Of a DNA stretch of 44,892 nucleotides, positions 7,744 to 15,557 are shown piece by piece. Source of the DNA: Chloroflexota bacterium (lineage in GTDB: Bacteria > Chloroflexota > Limnocylindria > P2-11E); NCBI GenBank assembly GCA_005889075.1, contig VBDQ01000018.1:1-44892 (forward strand), read 5' to 3'. Numbering within the stretch: the first letter of the stretch is position 1; each line of letters begins with the position of its first letter. Made by a program: the position numbers and the translations under genes. The notes under the pieces are model-generated. The model was not told the DNA's origin, made no database searches, and saw only the letters and a program-made list of their open reading frames with translations.

Positions 7744-8462
7744 AGGTACTTCCGGCCCGCCATCCGATCAGGGACGACGAGCCCCAAGGCCTGGATCTGC
7801 GGCTCGACCTCGGCGGTGTACTGGCGGCGGGCCTCTTCGTTGGTGCGTCGCTTGAGGCCCCACTCGAGATAGCGTTCGGTCCGCGAGGAGCCCGATTTGC
7901 CGAACATGTCCAGACCGACGATGTACCACTTGTCGACCGCGGCCTGCGCCTTGGCCCGACCTTCGTCTCCCGATTTGGTGAGCTTCTCGAGCTGCTGATA
8001 GCCGTAGCTGATGTGACCCTTTTCCTCGCGCAGGATCTGCGGAAGGTAGTCCTCGATCGGCCGGAAGGACGATTCGACCATCTCGTCGAGCTGGTACTCA
8101 CCCACCTTGTCGATGAGCATCCCGAATGCCGCGAAATCGGCCCACTCGGGCATGTCTTCCTTGAACGCGTCGACCTCTCGCTTGCTGCGCGGCCGCGAGA
8201 GGATGTCCGATCGGTCGATGTCGAGAAGCCCGAGCATCCGCAAGAACTTGCGGCAATGATCGATCTCTTCGCTGGCGATCTTCGCGACGCGCCACTGGTC
8301 GTCGACGGTCGGGGCCCGCAGCGTCCAGTGGTCGACGTAGATGTGAGGTCCGCCGATCTCGCAGTCGGCCTGGATCGCGAGAAGCCGCGTGAGGAGCTCC
8401 TGGTACTCCTTTGGCATCTTCGTGAAGTCCTTTGGCTCGATCCGATCGCTGAACTGCGCCAC
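7740..8462 (-). CDS. PaaA/PaaC-family ferritin-like diiron oxygenase subunit
   Basis: 240 aa. It resembles the catalytic subunit of 1,2-phenylacetyl-CoA epoxidase (PaaA) and shorter relatives. A full carboxylate-bridged diiron ligand set is readable: Glu35, Glu66-x2-His69 in EEIDH, Asp118 in LIDKVGEYQ, and Glu147-x2-His150 in EEKGH. I chose the GTG at 8462 because a GGAGG lies about 7 nt upstream and homology begins there. It is preceded by the BoxB-like gene with a 13-nt gap and followed directly by the CoA ligase gene, so the natural substrate is an aryl-CoA thioester (inference). No PaaB, PaaE or BoxA partner is encoded in the window. Confidence 0.85.
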   Translation of the reverse strand: MAQFSDRIEPKDFTKMPKEYQELLTRLLAIQADCEIGGPHIYVDHWTLRAPTVDDQWRVAKIASEEIDHCRKFLRMLGLLDIDRSDILSRPRSKREVDAFKEDMPEWADFAAFGMLIDKVGEYQLDEMVESSFRPIEDYLPQILREEKGHISYGYQQLEKLTKSGDEGRAKAQAAVDKWYIVGLDMFGKSGSSRTERYLEWGLKRRTNEEARRQYTAEVEPQIQALGLVVPDRMAGRKYL

Positions 8463-8475
8463 CCAGACCTCCGAA

Positions 8476-9783
8476 TTACTTCGCGGCCGACTCCATGACC
8501 CAGCGTACGGACTTCGCGCAAGGACATGAACCGCCCACGCGCGCGAGCCGCGGCATCGAATTGATCGCTTCCTTGAGCGGCATCTCGCCACGCGCGACCT
8601 TGCGCTGCAGGTCGGCCCAGTGCTTGACGTCGATCGACGCACGATAGGCCTCTGGCAGGTTCGCGAGCACGTGCGCGATGTATGGCTCGACGTCGGTGAA
8701 CGTCTCGCCGTGAGCGCCGACCATCTGGTAGGCCGGCTCGCCGCGCCGGCGGAAGAAGCGTCGATCCGGAAGCTGCAGCAGGTCGTCGGGCCGGACGCCG
8801 TCGACGGTCTCGCCTTCCTTCACGCGCGCGAAGCGCCGGTCTGCCTCCTCGCGCGAGACCTGCGGGAAGCGCGAACGCACGTAGCGCTCGTTGAGGTCGT
8901 CGAGCATCCGCTCAAGCTCCGCGACGTACATGTCCTGCGCTTCGCGGTTGGCGAGATCCTTGAGGCCATACTTCACGTTCGTCTGCCCGCCACGCTCATC
9001 GCCAAACATCTCTAAGCCTCGGCCGAACCACTTGTGGATCGCCTTCCGGATGGCGGCCATTGTGATGTAGCCGTCACCACGCGCCGCGGCCTCGACCCAA
9101 CGGCGCAGCGGGATCACTCCGGCCGCGAGGTGGAACGCCTCCTCGCGGAGCATCGGCGGCATGCTCGCCGCGTAGGGCTTGTACGCCGAGATCTTCTGCA
9201 TCGTGAGCTGGTACTTCCCCACCCGGTCGATGAACGCGGCAAAGACGACGTTGTCGAGGAAGCTGTCGTACTCGAGGTTGAACGCCGCGAGGACATGGGA
9301 CCCGGTTTGCATCGACAGGATCTCCTCGACCATGTCAGCAGCGGACGTTTGCGTGACCGGCGACCAGTCCGCGCTCGTAAGCAGGTGGACCATCTGATAG
9401 CCGTGGCGAAGCTCCTCGGCCATCACACGGAGCGCCCATGCGTGATCTTGCGGCTCCTGGGCCCGAGCGAGCGTGCCCTGATGCTGCTGGATGGAGCCGA
9501 ACTCCGTCGAGGCTTGCGCGCGGATCGCCGTCAAAAGATGCTGCGCGGCCTCCTCGGGAAGCTCCTTCGGCGCGAGCGCCTTGGGCTCGCCCTTGCGGTC
9601 GCCGACCTCCACCTCGTCAGGAATGTCCGAGGCGATCTTCGCGCAGAGGCAGAACGGCTCGTCCTTGGGGAAGAATCGGTCCCACTCCTCGGCGAGCTTC
9701 GGATAGTCGGGGAAGTTGTGTCGCTGCCAGTGCTCGATCGCGTCGTGGTAAGGCTTTGGCAGCGTCCGGACGTCGTCGTTCAC
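8476..9783 (-). CDS. BoxB-like diiron aryl-CoA epoxidase component
   Basis: 435 aa, slightly shorter than benzoyl-CoA 2,3-epoxidase BoxB. The ferritin-like core carries Glu94, Glu124-x2-His127 (EELRH), Asp186 in FIDRVGKYQ and Glu215-x2-His218 (EEAFH), matching the BoxB/PaaA ligand pattern. BoxB-like text includes STEFGSIQQHQG and LAAFNLEYDSFLDN. Unusual is a C-x-C-A-K motif near each end: FCLCAK (Cys45, Cys47) and SCPCAK close to the C-terminus. I do not know this in BoxB; it could bind metal or form a disulfide. It is the first gene of the ten-gene operon, 99 bp from the divergent LLM gene. The ATG at 9783 is the only sensible start. Confidence 0.85.
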   Translation of the reverse strand: MNDDVRTLPKPYHDAIEHWQRHNFPDYPKLAEEWDRFFPKDEPFCLCAKIASDIPDEVEVGDRKGEPKALAPKELPEEAAQHLLTAIRAQASTEFGSIQQHQGTLARAQEPQDHAWALRVMAEELRHGYQMVHLLTSADWSPVTQTSAADMVEEILSMQTGSHVLAAFNLEYDSFLDNVVFAAFIDRVGKYQLTMQKISAYKPYAASMPPMLREEAFHLAAGVIPLRRWVEAAARGDGYITMAAIRKAIHKWFGRGLEMFGDERGGQTNVKYGLKDLANREAQDMYVAELERMLDDLNERYVRSRFPQVSREEADRRFARVKEGETVDGVRPDDLLQLPDRRFFRRRGEPAYQMVGAHGETFTDVEPYIAHVLANLPEAYRASIDVKHWADLQRKVARGEMPLKEAINSMPRLARVGGSCPCAKSVRWVMESAAK

Positions 9784-9882
9784 GCGTCTAGCGTACCGAG
9801 TTTCATCGCTGAATGGTCATACCGTTCGCCATGCCGAACGCAAACGACGCATTTGCGGCACGCACGTTGCACCGCGAGGATC
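9784..9882. promoter_or_regulatory. Divergent promoter region, aromatic operon / LLM gene
   Basis: This 99-bp gap separates two divergently transcribed units and must hold both promoters. It is less GC-extreme than its surroundings and contains an 18-bp imperfect palindrome at 9823-9840. I cannot assign -35 and -10 boxes with confidence. Confidence 0.5.
9823..9840. promoter_or_regulatory. Imperfect palindrome, candidate operator
   Basis: CGTTCG and CGAACG arms flank C-CATG-C. Only the central C/C pair breaks the dyad, so 16 of 18 positions are symmetric. Its place in the middle of the divergent intergenic region, and size typical for TetR, GntR or MarR dimers, make it an operator candidate. 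No regulator gene is adjacent. A shorter version (same arms, 2-nt spacer) occurs at 19281-19294 inside a possible small ORF, so chance in GC-rich DNA is not excluded. Confidence 0.4.
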
Positions 9883-10860
9883 GTGCAGTTCGGCCTTTGG
9901 CTCGCAAGCGAGGAGCACGATCCACTGAAGCTCGTCGACATGGCCGAGCGCGCGGAAGCGGCCGGACTCGCCTACGTCCACATCTCTGATCACTTCCACC
10001 CGTGGATCGATCGGCAGGGACAGAGCCCGTTCGTCTGGTCGGTCATCGGGGGCATCGCGGCGCGGACGTCGCGCATCCGTGTCGGCACCGGTGTGACCTG
10101 TCCGATCCTGCGCATTCATCCGGCGATCGTCGCGCACGCCGCCGCGACGTCGGCGGTGATGCTCGAGGGACGCTTCTTCCTGGGCGTCGGCACGGGTGAG
10201 AACCTCAACGAGCACGTCGTCGGGCGCGGTTGGCCGCCGCTCGAGGTGCGCCGCGAGATGCTCGAGGAAGCCATCGACCTGATGCGCCTGCTCTTCCGCG
10301 GCGCCGAGCGCACGTTCCGCGGCCGCTTCTTCACCGCCGAGGACGCTCGCCTCTACACGCTGCCCAAGGAAGCGCCGCCGATCTACGTCGCCGCGAGCGG
10401 GCCGCAATCAGCCGAGCTTGCGGCGGGCAGCGGCGACGGCCTCATCTCGACCTCACCCGATCGCGAGCTCGTCGGCCGCTACGAGCGCGCAGGCGGCAAG
10501 GGCAAGCCGAAGTTCATCGAGCTCCGGTTGTGCTGGGGGCCCGATCCGAAAGCCGGGCGAAGGCTCGTCCACGAGATCTGGCCGACTTCCGGTTTGGGCG
10601 GACAGCTCGCACAGGAGCTCCGGCGACCCGCCGACTTCGAGGCCGCGGTCGAGCCGCTGAAGGAGACCGACACCGCGAGCGACGTCCCGGTCGGCCGCGA
10701 TCCCGAGCCGTACCTCAAGGCGATCCGCGAATGCGTGGACGCCGGGTTCGATCACGTTGCGCTCCATCAGGTCGGCCCGGACCAGAGGGGGTTCCTCGAG
10801 TTCTGGCAGCGCGAGCTCCGACCGGCGGTGGAGCGCTCGCGCGCGTCGCGCGCCCGATAA
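9883..10860 (+). CDS. LLM-class, TIGR03557-type F420-dependent oxidoreductase
   Basis: 325 aa bacterial luciferase-like TIM barrel. The string VGTGENLNEHVVGRGWP and the following MLEEAIDLMRLLF are hallmarks of the TIGR03557 group, which contains F420-dependent glucose-6-phosphate dehydrogenase relatives. C-terminal HEIWPTSGLGGQL and DAGFDHVALHQVGPDQ also fit. The family transfers hydride between coenzyme F420 and an alcohol, aldehyde or similar substrate; which one is not readable here. The GTG at 9883 is chosen because homology begins at VQFGLWLASEEH, although the GAGGA stretch lies only 2 nt upstream. It is transcribed away from the aromatic operon and may share its control. Confidence 0.87.
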   Translation: MQFGLWLASEEHDPLKLVDMAERAEAAGLAYVHISDHFHPWIDRQGQSPFVWSVIGGIAARTSRIRVGTGVTCPILRIHPAIVAHAAATSAVMLEGRFFLGVGTGENLNEHVVGRGWPPLEVRREMLEEAIDLMRLLFRGAERTFRGRFFTAEDARLYTLPKEAPPIYVAASGPQSAELAAGSGDGLISTSPDRELVGRYERAGGKGKPKFIELRLCWGPDPKAGRRLVHEIWPTSGLGGQLAQELRRPADFEAAVEPLKETDTASDVPVGRDPEPYLKAIRECVDAGFDHVALHQVGPDQRGFLEFWQRELRPAVERSRASRAR

Positions 10861-10872
10861 TCGTCTCCGCTT

Positions 10873-12096
10873 ATGCGGATCACGGACGGCCCCCCGGTAG
10901 AGGCCGCCCTCCGACGTGTCGATGACGTCATGGCCGATCGCGTCGCGCGAGGCATCATCCCGGGGCTCGTGATGTTGATCGAGCACGCGGGCGACGTGCA
11001 TGCCGACGTCATCGGCGCTCGCGCCGTCGGGAGCGCCGAACCGATTCGGCGCGACGCGATCTTCCGCATCTCGTCGATGACCAAGCCGATCACCGCCGCG
11101 GCGACGATGATCCTCGTCGATGAAGGCCGCATCCGGCTTGATGAGGCGGTCGATCGCCTTCTTCCCGAGCTGGCCGATCGTCAGGTCCTGCGTCGTCTTG
11201 ATGGTCCGCTCGACGACACCGTGCCGGCGAAGCGCCGGATCGCGGTGCGCGATCTGCTCACGTTCACGATGGGCTTCGGCCTCGTTTTCGGCCCACCCGA
11301 CGCCTACCCGATCGTCGGCGCGATGAACGACCTCGAGCTCGGGCAGGGTCTGCCCAGTCCGGCGACGCCTCCCGCGCCAGACGAGTGGATGCGCCGGCTC
11401 GGCACGCTTCCTCTCATGCATCAGCCTGGAGAACGCTGGATGTACAACACCGGCGCGGACGTACTCGGTGTGCTCATCGCACGCGCGTCCGGAAGTCCGT
11501 TCGATATCTTCCTGCGCGACCGCATCTTCGAGCCGCTCGGCATGAAGGACACTTCCTTCAGCGTGCCGGCCGACAAGCAGAGCCGGTTCGTGCCGAGCTA
11601 TCTCACCGATTGGCGGACCGGGGCGCTCAACCTCTACGACGACCCGACGACGGGGCAGTGGAGTCGTCCGCCCGCGTTTCCTTCCGGCGCCGGCGGCCTC
11701 GTGTCGACCGCGGACGACTACGCCGCTTTTGCCGAGATGCTTATGCATAAAGGTGAGCGTCGCGGCACGCGCATCCTCTCCGAGCGGGCTGTCGAGCTAA
11801 TGACGCACGACCAGCTCACGGCCGAGCAGAAGGCGGCTTCCGGTTTCCCGGGAGGCTTCTTCGATCATCACAGCTGGAGCTTCTGCATGTCGGTGAAAAC
11901 CGGGGACGACGGAACGGCGCGCGAGGTGGGAACGTTCGGCTGGGACGGCGGGATGGGCACGGGCTATTCGTCGGACCCGCTGAACGACCTCACGACCATT
12001 CTCATGACGCAGGCCTCGTGGATCAGCGCGGAGCCGCCCGCTCATTTCCGCGACTTCGCCGCTGCCGTGTACGAGGCCTTCGCGCCAGGCGGGTAA
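10873..12096 (+). CDS. Beta-lactamase/transpeptidase-fold serine hydrolase
   Basis: 407 aa. The class C beta-lactamase/esterase fold is shown by the S-x-x-K motif SMTK (Ser68-Lys71), the second-motif tyrosine in YNTGADVLG (Tyr191) and the C-terminal FGWDGGMGTG in the position of the KTG-like third motif. There is no signal peptide, so it acts in the cytoplasm, which favours an esterase, amidase or EstB-like role over antibiotic resistance. The ATG at 10873 lies 12 nt after the LLM stop, so the two genes are probably co-transcribed. Substrate unknown. Confidence 0.87.
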   Translation: MRITDGPPVEAALRRVDDVMADRVARGIIPGLVMLIEHAGDVHADVIGARAVGSAEPIRRDAIFRISSMTKPITAAATMILVDEGRIRLDEAVDRLLPELADRQVLRRLDGPLDDTVPAKRRIAVRDLLTFTMGFGLVFGPPDAYPIVGAMNDLELGQGLPSPATPPAPDEWMRRLGTLPLMHQPGERWMYNTGADVLGVLIARASGSPFDIFLRDRIFEPLGMKDTSFSVPADKQSRFVPSYLTDWRTGALNLYDDPTTGQWSRPPAFPSGAGGLVSTADDYAAFAEMLMHKGERRGTRILSERAVELMTHDQLTAEQKAASGFPGGFFDHHSWSFCMSVKTGDDGTAREVGTFGWDGGMGTGYSSDPLNDLTTILMTQASWISAEPPAHFRDFAAAVYEAFAPGG

Positions 12097-12111
12097 GGGC
12101 TCTCGTCCCGG

Positions 12112-12549
12112 TCAGAGCCTCTTTTCGAGCGCGGTCACCGGAGCGGGGGCGAATCCCATCGCCGCGATGAATGCAGCGATGTCCTTGTCCTGAGCGGCGA
12201 CCATCGTCCGGGCGACGTGCGCGCCCTTCGCGCGGAAGTGGCCGAGGAGCGCTTCGATGAGACGGCGGCCGATCCCCTTCTCGCGTGCGCCGGGGTCGAC
12301 GCCGAAGAACTCGACCCACCCCGTCGGCTCCTCGAGCCCGAATTCTCCGCCGCGGACCTCGCCGAGCATGAAGCCCACGACGCGACCATCCGACTCCGCG
12401 ACCTGCGACGAGTCCGGGTCGCGCCGGATGTAGTACGCGATGCGCCGCTCCCAGACCTCGGGGCGATAGCGGCCGGTGATCTTCTCGTCGACGCGGCAGA
12501 TGCCCTCGATGTCGAGCTCATTCATCGGCCGAATGCGCACGTCCGCCAT
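12112..12549 (-). CDS. GNAT family N-acetyltransferase
   Basis: 145 aa single-domain GNAT fold. The acetyl-CoA binding motif A is VDPGAREKGIGRRLIEALL (the R/Q-x-x-G-x-G/A pattern as REKGIG), preceded by the beta strand VVGFMLGEV and followed by a C-terminal ARTMVAAQDKDIAAFIAAMGF. It would transfer an acetyl group to an unknown amine or protein N-terminus. It ends 15 nt from the convergent hydrolase gene and follows the truncated receiver fragment by 22 nt. ATG 12549 gives full family length. Confidence 0.85.
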   Translation of the reverse strand: MADVRIRPMNELDIEGICRVDEKITGRYRPEVWERRIAYYIRRDPDSSQVAESDGRVVGFMLGEVRGGEFGLEEPTGWVEFFGVDPGAREKGIGRRLIEALLGHFRAKGAHVARTMVAAQDKDIAAFIAAMGFAPAPVTALEKRL

Positions 12550-12571
12550 CGCGGCCGAGTGTACGTTCCCC

Positions 12572-12856
12572 CTACTCGGGACCTGTGAGGACGACCACGT
12601 GCACGTCGGGAAGCTCGTCCGCGAGCACGCGCGCGACCGCGTTCCCGCCGAGCGAGGGAAGGTCCGCGTCCAGGAGTGCGACGTGCGGCCTCAAGATCCG
12701 GAGAAGCTCCAGAGCGCGCAGGCCATCATCGGTCTCACCGATGATCTCGACGTCCGAAGTCGTCGAGATGGTCGAGCGGAATGCGCGTCGGAATTCCGGG
12801 TGTGCGTCGCCCACGACGACACGTATCCGCGGCCTCGTCTCCCCCACCGCACCCAC
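12572..12856 (-). pseudogene. Truncated response-regulator receiver domain
   Basis: 94 codons from a GTG at 12856. It matches the N-terminal two-thirds of a NarL-type receiver: acidic Asp17 in VVVGDAH, phospho-acceptor Asp63 in LLDADLP and switch Thr91 in VVVLTGPE. The frame then stops, so beta-5 with the conserved Lys, alpha-5 and the whole DNA-binding domain are missing (a receiver is usually about 120 aa, a NarL-type protein about 210 aa). The stop is followed within 22 nt by the GNAT gene and no remnant of the missing part is visible. It could be a dead fragment, or a short stand-alone fold, which is less likely without beta-5. Confidence 0.7.
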
Positions 12857-12911
12857 CTGAGATCACACGTATACGCTCGATCCCGCGGAGGTCCAGCCCT
12901 ACGTTCGAGGG

Positions 12912-14336
12912 TCACTTGCGCGTCGCGAGGAACGTCGCGAGATCGTCGAGCTCCTGCGAGCTCAGGCTCCCGGCGAACGCTGGCATGCCACCGCCACCGC
13001 CCGCGACGCGCGCGGTGATCTGGTCGCGCGTGAGTCGTGCCGCCACGTGCGAAAGATCGGGGCCCTTGCGGCCCCCGCTGCCTTCGATCTGGTGGCAGGC
13101 CCAGCAGCTCTTGGTGACGAAGAGCTCCGAACCGTGCGTCGCCGGAGCGTCGAGCCCGGCCGTCACCGTCGACGAGAGACCGGCGCCCTGGAGCCGCGGT
13201 ACCCACGGAGATTCGAGCCCCGCGGTCGTCAGCGCCGCATATGCGATGAACGGCAGCGCCACCGCGGCGATCGCGACCGGCCGCCGCGACCAGTGCCGTT
13301 CGCCGTCGGGCCACAGGATCGGGACGAGGAACAGGAACACGAACGCAAAGAGCGGAAGCCCGATGATGACCACGGCCTCTGTGGCGGGCGGGATCAGCGC
13401 GAGCAAGGCAAAGTAGCCGAGGAAATACCAATCGGGGCGGGGATCGGCGACCACCACCGTTGGGTCCGCCGGCTTGCCGAGCGCGGGAGCACCGAGGATC
13501 GCCGCGAGCAGCACGACGCAGGCGACCGCGATCGCCGACACGACGGCGTCGCGCCAGGCGGCATCGGGCCAGAACGGGATGCCTCGTGCGAGCAGCTCGC
13601 GGTAACGCGCGCGATAGCCGGCGCGGTCCACGCGCTCCCCCGCGACCGGCGGCTCCGAGATGCCGCGCTTGACGACGAGGTACAGGTGTATGCCGAGAAG
13701 CCCGAAGATCGCCGCCGGGATCAAGAAAACGTGCGTCGCGTAGAAGCGCGTGAGCGTCGCGCCGCCGACGTTCGCTCCTGCAACGACCAGCGTCACAAGC
13801 CAACCGCCGATCACGGGCGCCTGCGCTGCCTGTTCGGCTGCGACGACGATGGCCCAGAACGCGTCCTGATCCCACCGCAGGAGCTGCCCGGTGAATGCCA
13901 TCGCGAGCGTGCCGAGGAGGAGCAGCGATCCTGACAGCCAGTTGACCTCGCGCGGGAACTTGAAAGCGCCGAACAGATAGACCTGCGTCATGTGAACCAG
14001 AACGAGCACGACCATTGCGCCCGCTCCGAAGTAGTGGATCCCACGGATCAACGAGCCGAGGGTCGCCTCGTGGCTGATGAACTGGAGCGAGTCGTAGGCG
14101 CTGTTCGGCGCAGGCACATACGTCATCGCGAGCGCGACACCGGTCGCGATCTGCACGATGAAAATGGCGAGCGTTGCGGCGCCGAAGACGTAGAACCAGC
14201 CCACGGGCCGCTCGAGCGCGCGCGGTACCGGATGCCGGAGCACCGCAAGGACCGAGTCCTCGAGCTCGAACCGCTCACCAAGCCATGCGGCGACCGACGA
14301 CAACCACCAGCGCACCGAGCGCCAGACCGGGCTCAT
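12912..14336 (-). CDS. Cytochrome b fused to a C-terminal cytochrome c domain
   Basis: 474 aa. The N-terminal cytochrome b/b6 part has heme ligands His101/His202 and His115/His217 and the quinol-oxidation loop PDWY (301-304) in place of PEWY. About eight to ten membrane spans run to residue 370. The last 75 residues are a c-type cytochrome: CWACH at 411-415 with the axial Met probably at 451 in GGGMPAF. Together with the Rieske protein this makes a quinol:cytochrome c reductase whose c heme is tethered to the b subunit, so no separate cytochrome c1 is needed. ATG 14336 overlaps the Rieske stop as ATGA. Last respiratory gene of the operon. Confidence 0.93.
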   Translation of the reverse strand: MSPVWRSVRWWLSSVAAWLGERFELEDSVLAVLRHPVPRALERPVGWFYVFGAATLAIFIVQIATGVALAMTYVPAPNSAYDSLQFISHEATLGSLIRGIHYFGAGAMVVLVLVHMTQVYLFGAFKFPREVNWLSGSLLLLGTLAMAFTGQLLRWDQDAFWAIVVAAEQAAQAPVIGGWLVTLVVAGANVGGATLTRFYATHVFLIPAAIFGLLGIHLYLVVKRGISEPPVAGERVDRAGYRARYRELLARGIPFWPDAAWRDAVVSAIAVACVVLLAAILGAPALGKPADPTVVVADPRPDWYFLGYFALLALIPPATEAVVIIGLPLFAFVFLFLVPILWPDGERHWSRRPVAIAAVALPFIAYAALTTAGLESPWVPRLQGAGLSSTVTAGLDAPATHGSELFVTKSCWACHQIEGSGGRKGPDLSHVAARLTRDQITARVAGGGGGMPAFAGSLSSQELDDLATFLATRK

Positions 14337-14833
14337 CCCTGCTTCGGGTTCGGCAGCGCGGCCTGCCGCACGAGCAGATCGCCGGCGCGCACCGCCCACT
14401 CGCGCTCGTAGAGCGGACGCGGCGGCGGACCACCCGCGACGGTGCCGTCCTCGTAGAAGACCCCGCCGTGGCAAGGGCAGAGGAAGATCTTCGCCTCGGC
14501 TTGCCAGTTGATCGGACAGCCCAGATGCGTGCAGTTCACGTTGAACACCTGGAACATCTGCGGACCGTCGGCCTGGCGCCGCCGCACCCAGAGCGCGGTC
14601 TCGGCGGTCTGACCCGCCCAGGGAAGCGGGCTCGGATCGCGGATCGAGACGAGCTTCGTTTTGCCAAGAGGGAAGTCGGTGACGAGGCCGACCTTCACGA
14701 GGTCGTCGGACGGCACCTGGAAGAGGGGAGCGAGCAGGTATCCGAGGATCGGAAGCCCGACGATCGCCGCGATAGCGCCGGTGAGGCCGACGGTGACCCG
14801 CGAGAGGAAGGCCCGCCTGGTCGAGTTCTTCAC
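14333..14833 (-). CDS. Rieske [2Fe-2S] protein of the bc-type complex
   Basis: 166 aa. Cluster ligands Cys101 and His103 (CTHLGC) and Cys119 and His122 (CPCHGG), with the disulfide pair Cys106/Cys121. A single N-terminal membrane anchor (about residues 14-36) follows the basic NSTRRAFLSR, which resembles a Tat-type export signal, usual for Rieske proteins. I prefer the GTG at 14833 because it forms a GTGA overlap with the upstream small gene; a start further upstream would add a Pro/Arg-rich tail without homology. Works with the downstream cytochrome b-c protein. Confidence 0.92.
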   Translation of the reverse strand: MKNSTRRAFLSRVTVGLTGAIAAIVGLPILGYLLAPLFQVPSDDLVKVGLVTDFPLGKTKLVSIRDPSPLPWAGQTAETALWVRRRQADGPQMFQVFNVNCTHLGCPINWQAEAKIFLCPCHGGVFYEDGTVAGGPPPRPLYEREWAVRAGDLLVRQAALPNPKQG

Positions 14834-15003
14834 GGCGGGGCCTCGCGAAGCGTCTGGCCGATCCATCCGAAGAGGGCGACGAAAACGAGGACGGCGCCCG
14901 CAACGATGAGGATCCAGCTACTGAGGACCCCGATCGCGACGATGGCCACGCCGACCGCGAGGGTCACCGGCCAGATCGACGGCGCAGCCGCGTGATGCTT
15001 CAT
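14830..15003 (-). CDS. Small membrane protein, cytochrome oxidase subunit IV-like
   Basis: 57 aa with two hydrophobic segments (about residues 11-27 and 29-46) and a short charged tail. Its place between ctaE and the Rieske gene, overlapping both by 4 nt (ATGA and GTGA), and its size fit the small subunit IV of caa3/aa3 oxidases. Sequence alone is too short to prove the family. Confidence 0.72.
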   Translation of the reverse strand: MKHHAAAPSIWPVTLAVGVAIVAIGVLSSWILIVAGAVLVFVALFGWIGQTLREAPP

Positions 15004-15557
15004 AGCTTCGTCCCCAGATAGACGACGCTGAACACCACGACCCAGACCGCATCGACGAAGTGCCAGTAGAGAGCGACGGCCTCCCACGCGACCGGACGAA
15101 CCGCGACGGCGCGAGCCGCGGTCGATCCGCCGAGTGCCGCGAGCGCCGCGAGGCCGACGAGTACGTGGATGCCGTGCAGACCGGTGAGCGTGAAGAAGGT
15201 CGTCCCGAACATGGCGCTGCTCGGTGCGGTCCCGGCTGCCAGCAGACGCGCGTACTCGGTCCCCTGCCCGACGATGAAGATCCCGCCGAGCGCGATCGTC
15301 GCAAGCAGCCATCGCGCGTTCAGGGTCGTCGTCGCGCGAGCCATGGTCGCGCTGCTCGCGAAGAGCGCGAGCGAAAAGACCGTGGTCCGTGGAAGGTCGA
15401 GGGTCGCGCGAGCGTCGCCGAGACCCGCGTCGCGGTTCGCGACGTAGGCGACGACGATCGAAAGGAAGAAGATCGACTCCGATCCCACGAAGATCGCGAC
15501 GCCGAGTAGGGTGCGATCGCCCAGCCATCCGGCTCTCCGCGTCGCCTGCGCGATCAC
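15000..15557 (-). CDS. ctaE: Cytochrome c oxidase subunit III
   Basis: 185 aa with about five membrane spans. Family signatures: FVGSESIFFLSIVVAYV at the start, FFTLTGLHGIHVLVGL in the middle and VALYWHFVDAVWVVVF at the end, the last being the diagnostic subunit III box. The length matches the short, five-helix subunit III of bacterial aa3/caa3 oxidases. GTG 15557 overlaps the ctaD stop as GTGA. It stabilises subunit I and supports proton uptake. Confidence 0.93.
   Translation of the reverse strand: MIAQATRRAGWLGDRTLLGVAIFVGSESIFFLSIVVAYVANRDAGLGDARATLDLPRTTVFSLALFASSATMARATTTLNARWLLATIALGGIFIVGQGTEYARLLAAGTAPSSAMFGTTFFTLTGLHGIHVLVGLAALAALGGSTAARAVAVRPVAWEAVALYWHFVDAVWVVVFSVVYLGTKL

Noticed and set aside
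7740-7760. Programmed -1 frameshift fusing the PaaA-like protein to the ligase
   Set aside because: The sequence before the TAG has no slippery heptamer and the P-site tRNA could not re-pair well; start-codon or sequence-error explanations fit better.
10873-12096. Antibiotic-resistance beta-lactamase
   Set aside because: Fold and SMTK motif are present, but there is no signal peptide and the C-terminal motif differs; an esterase-like role is more likely.
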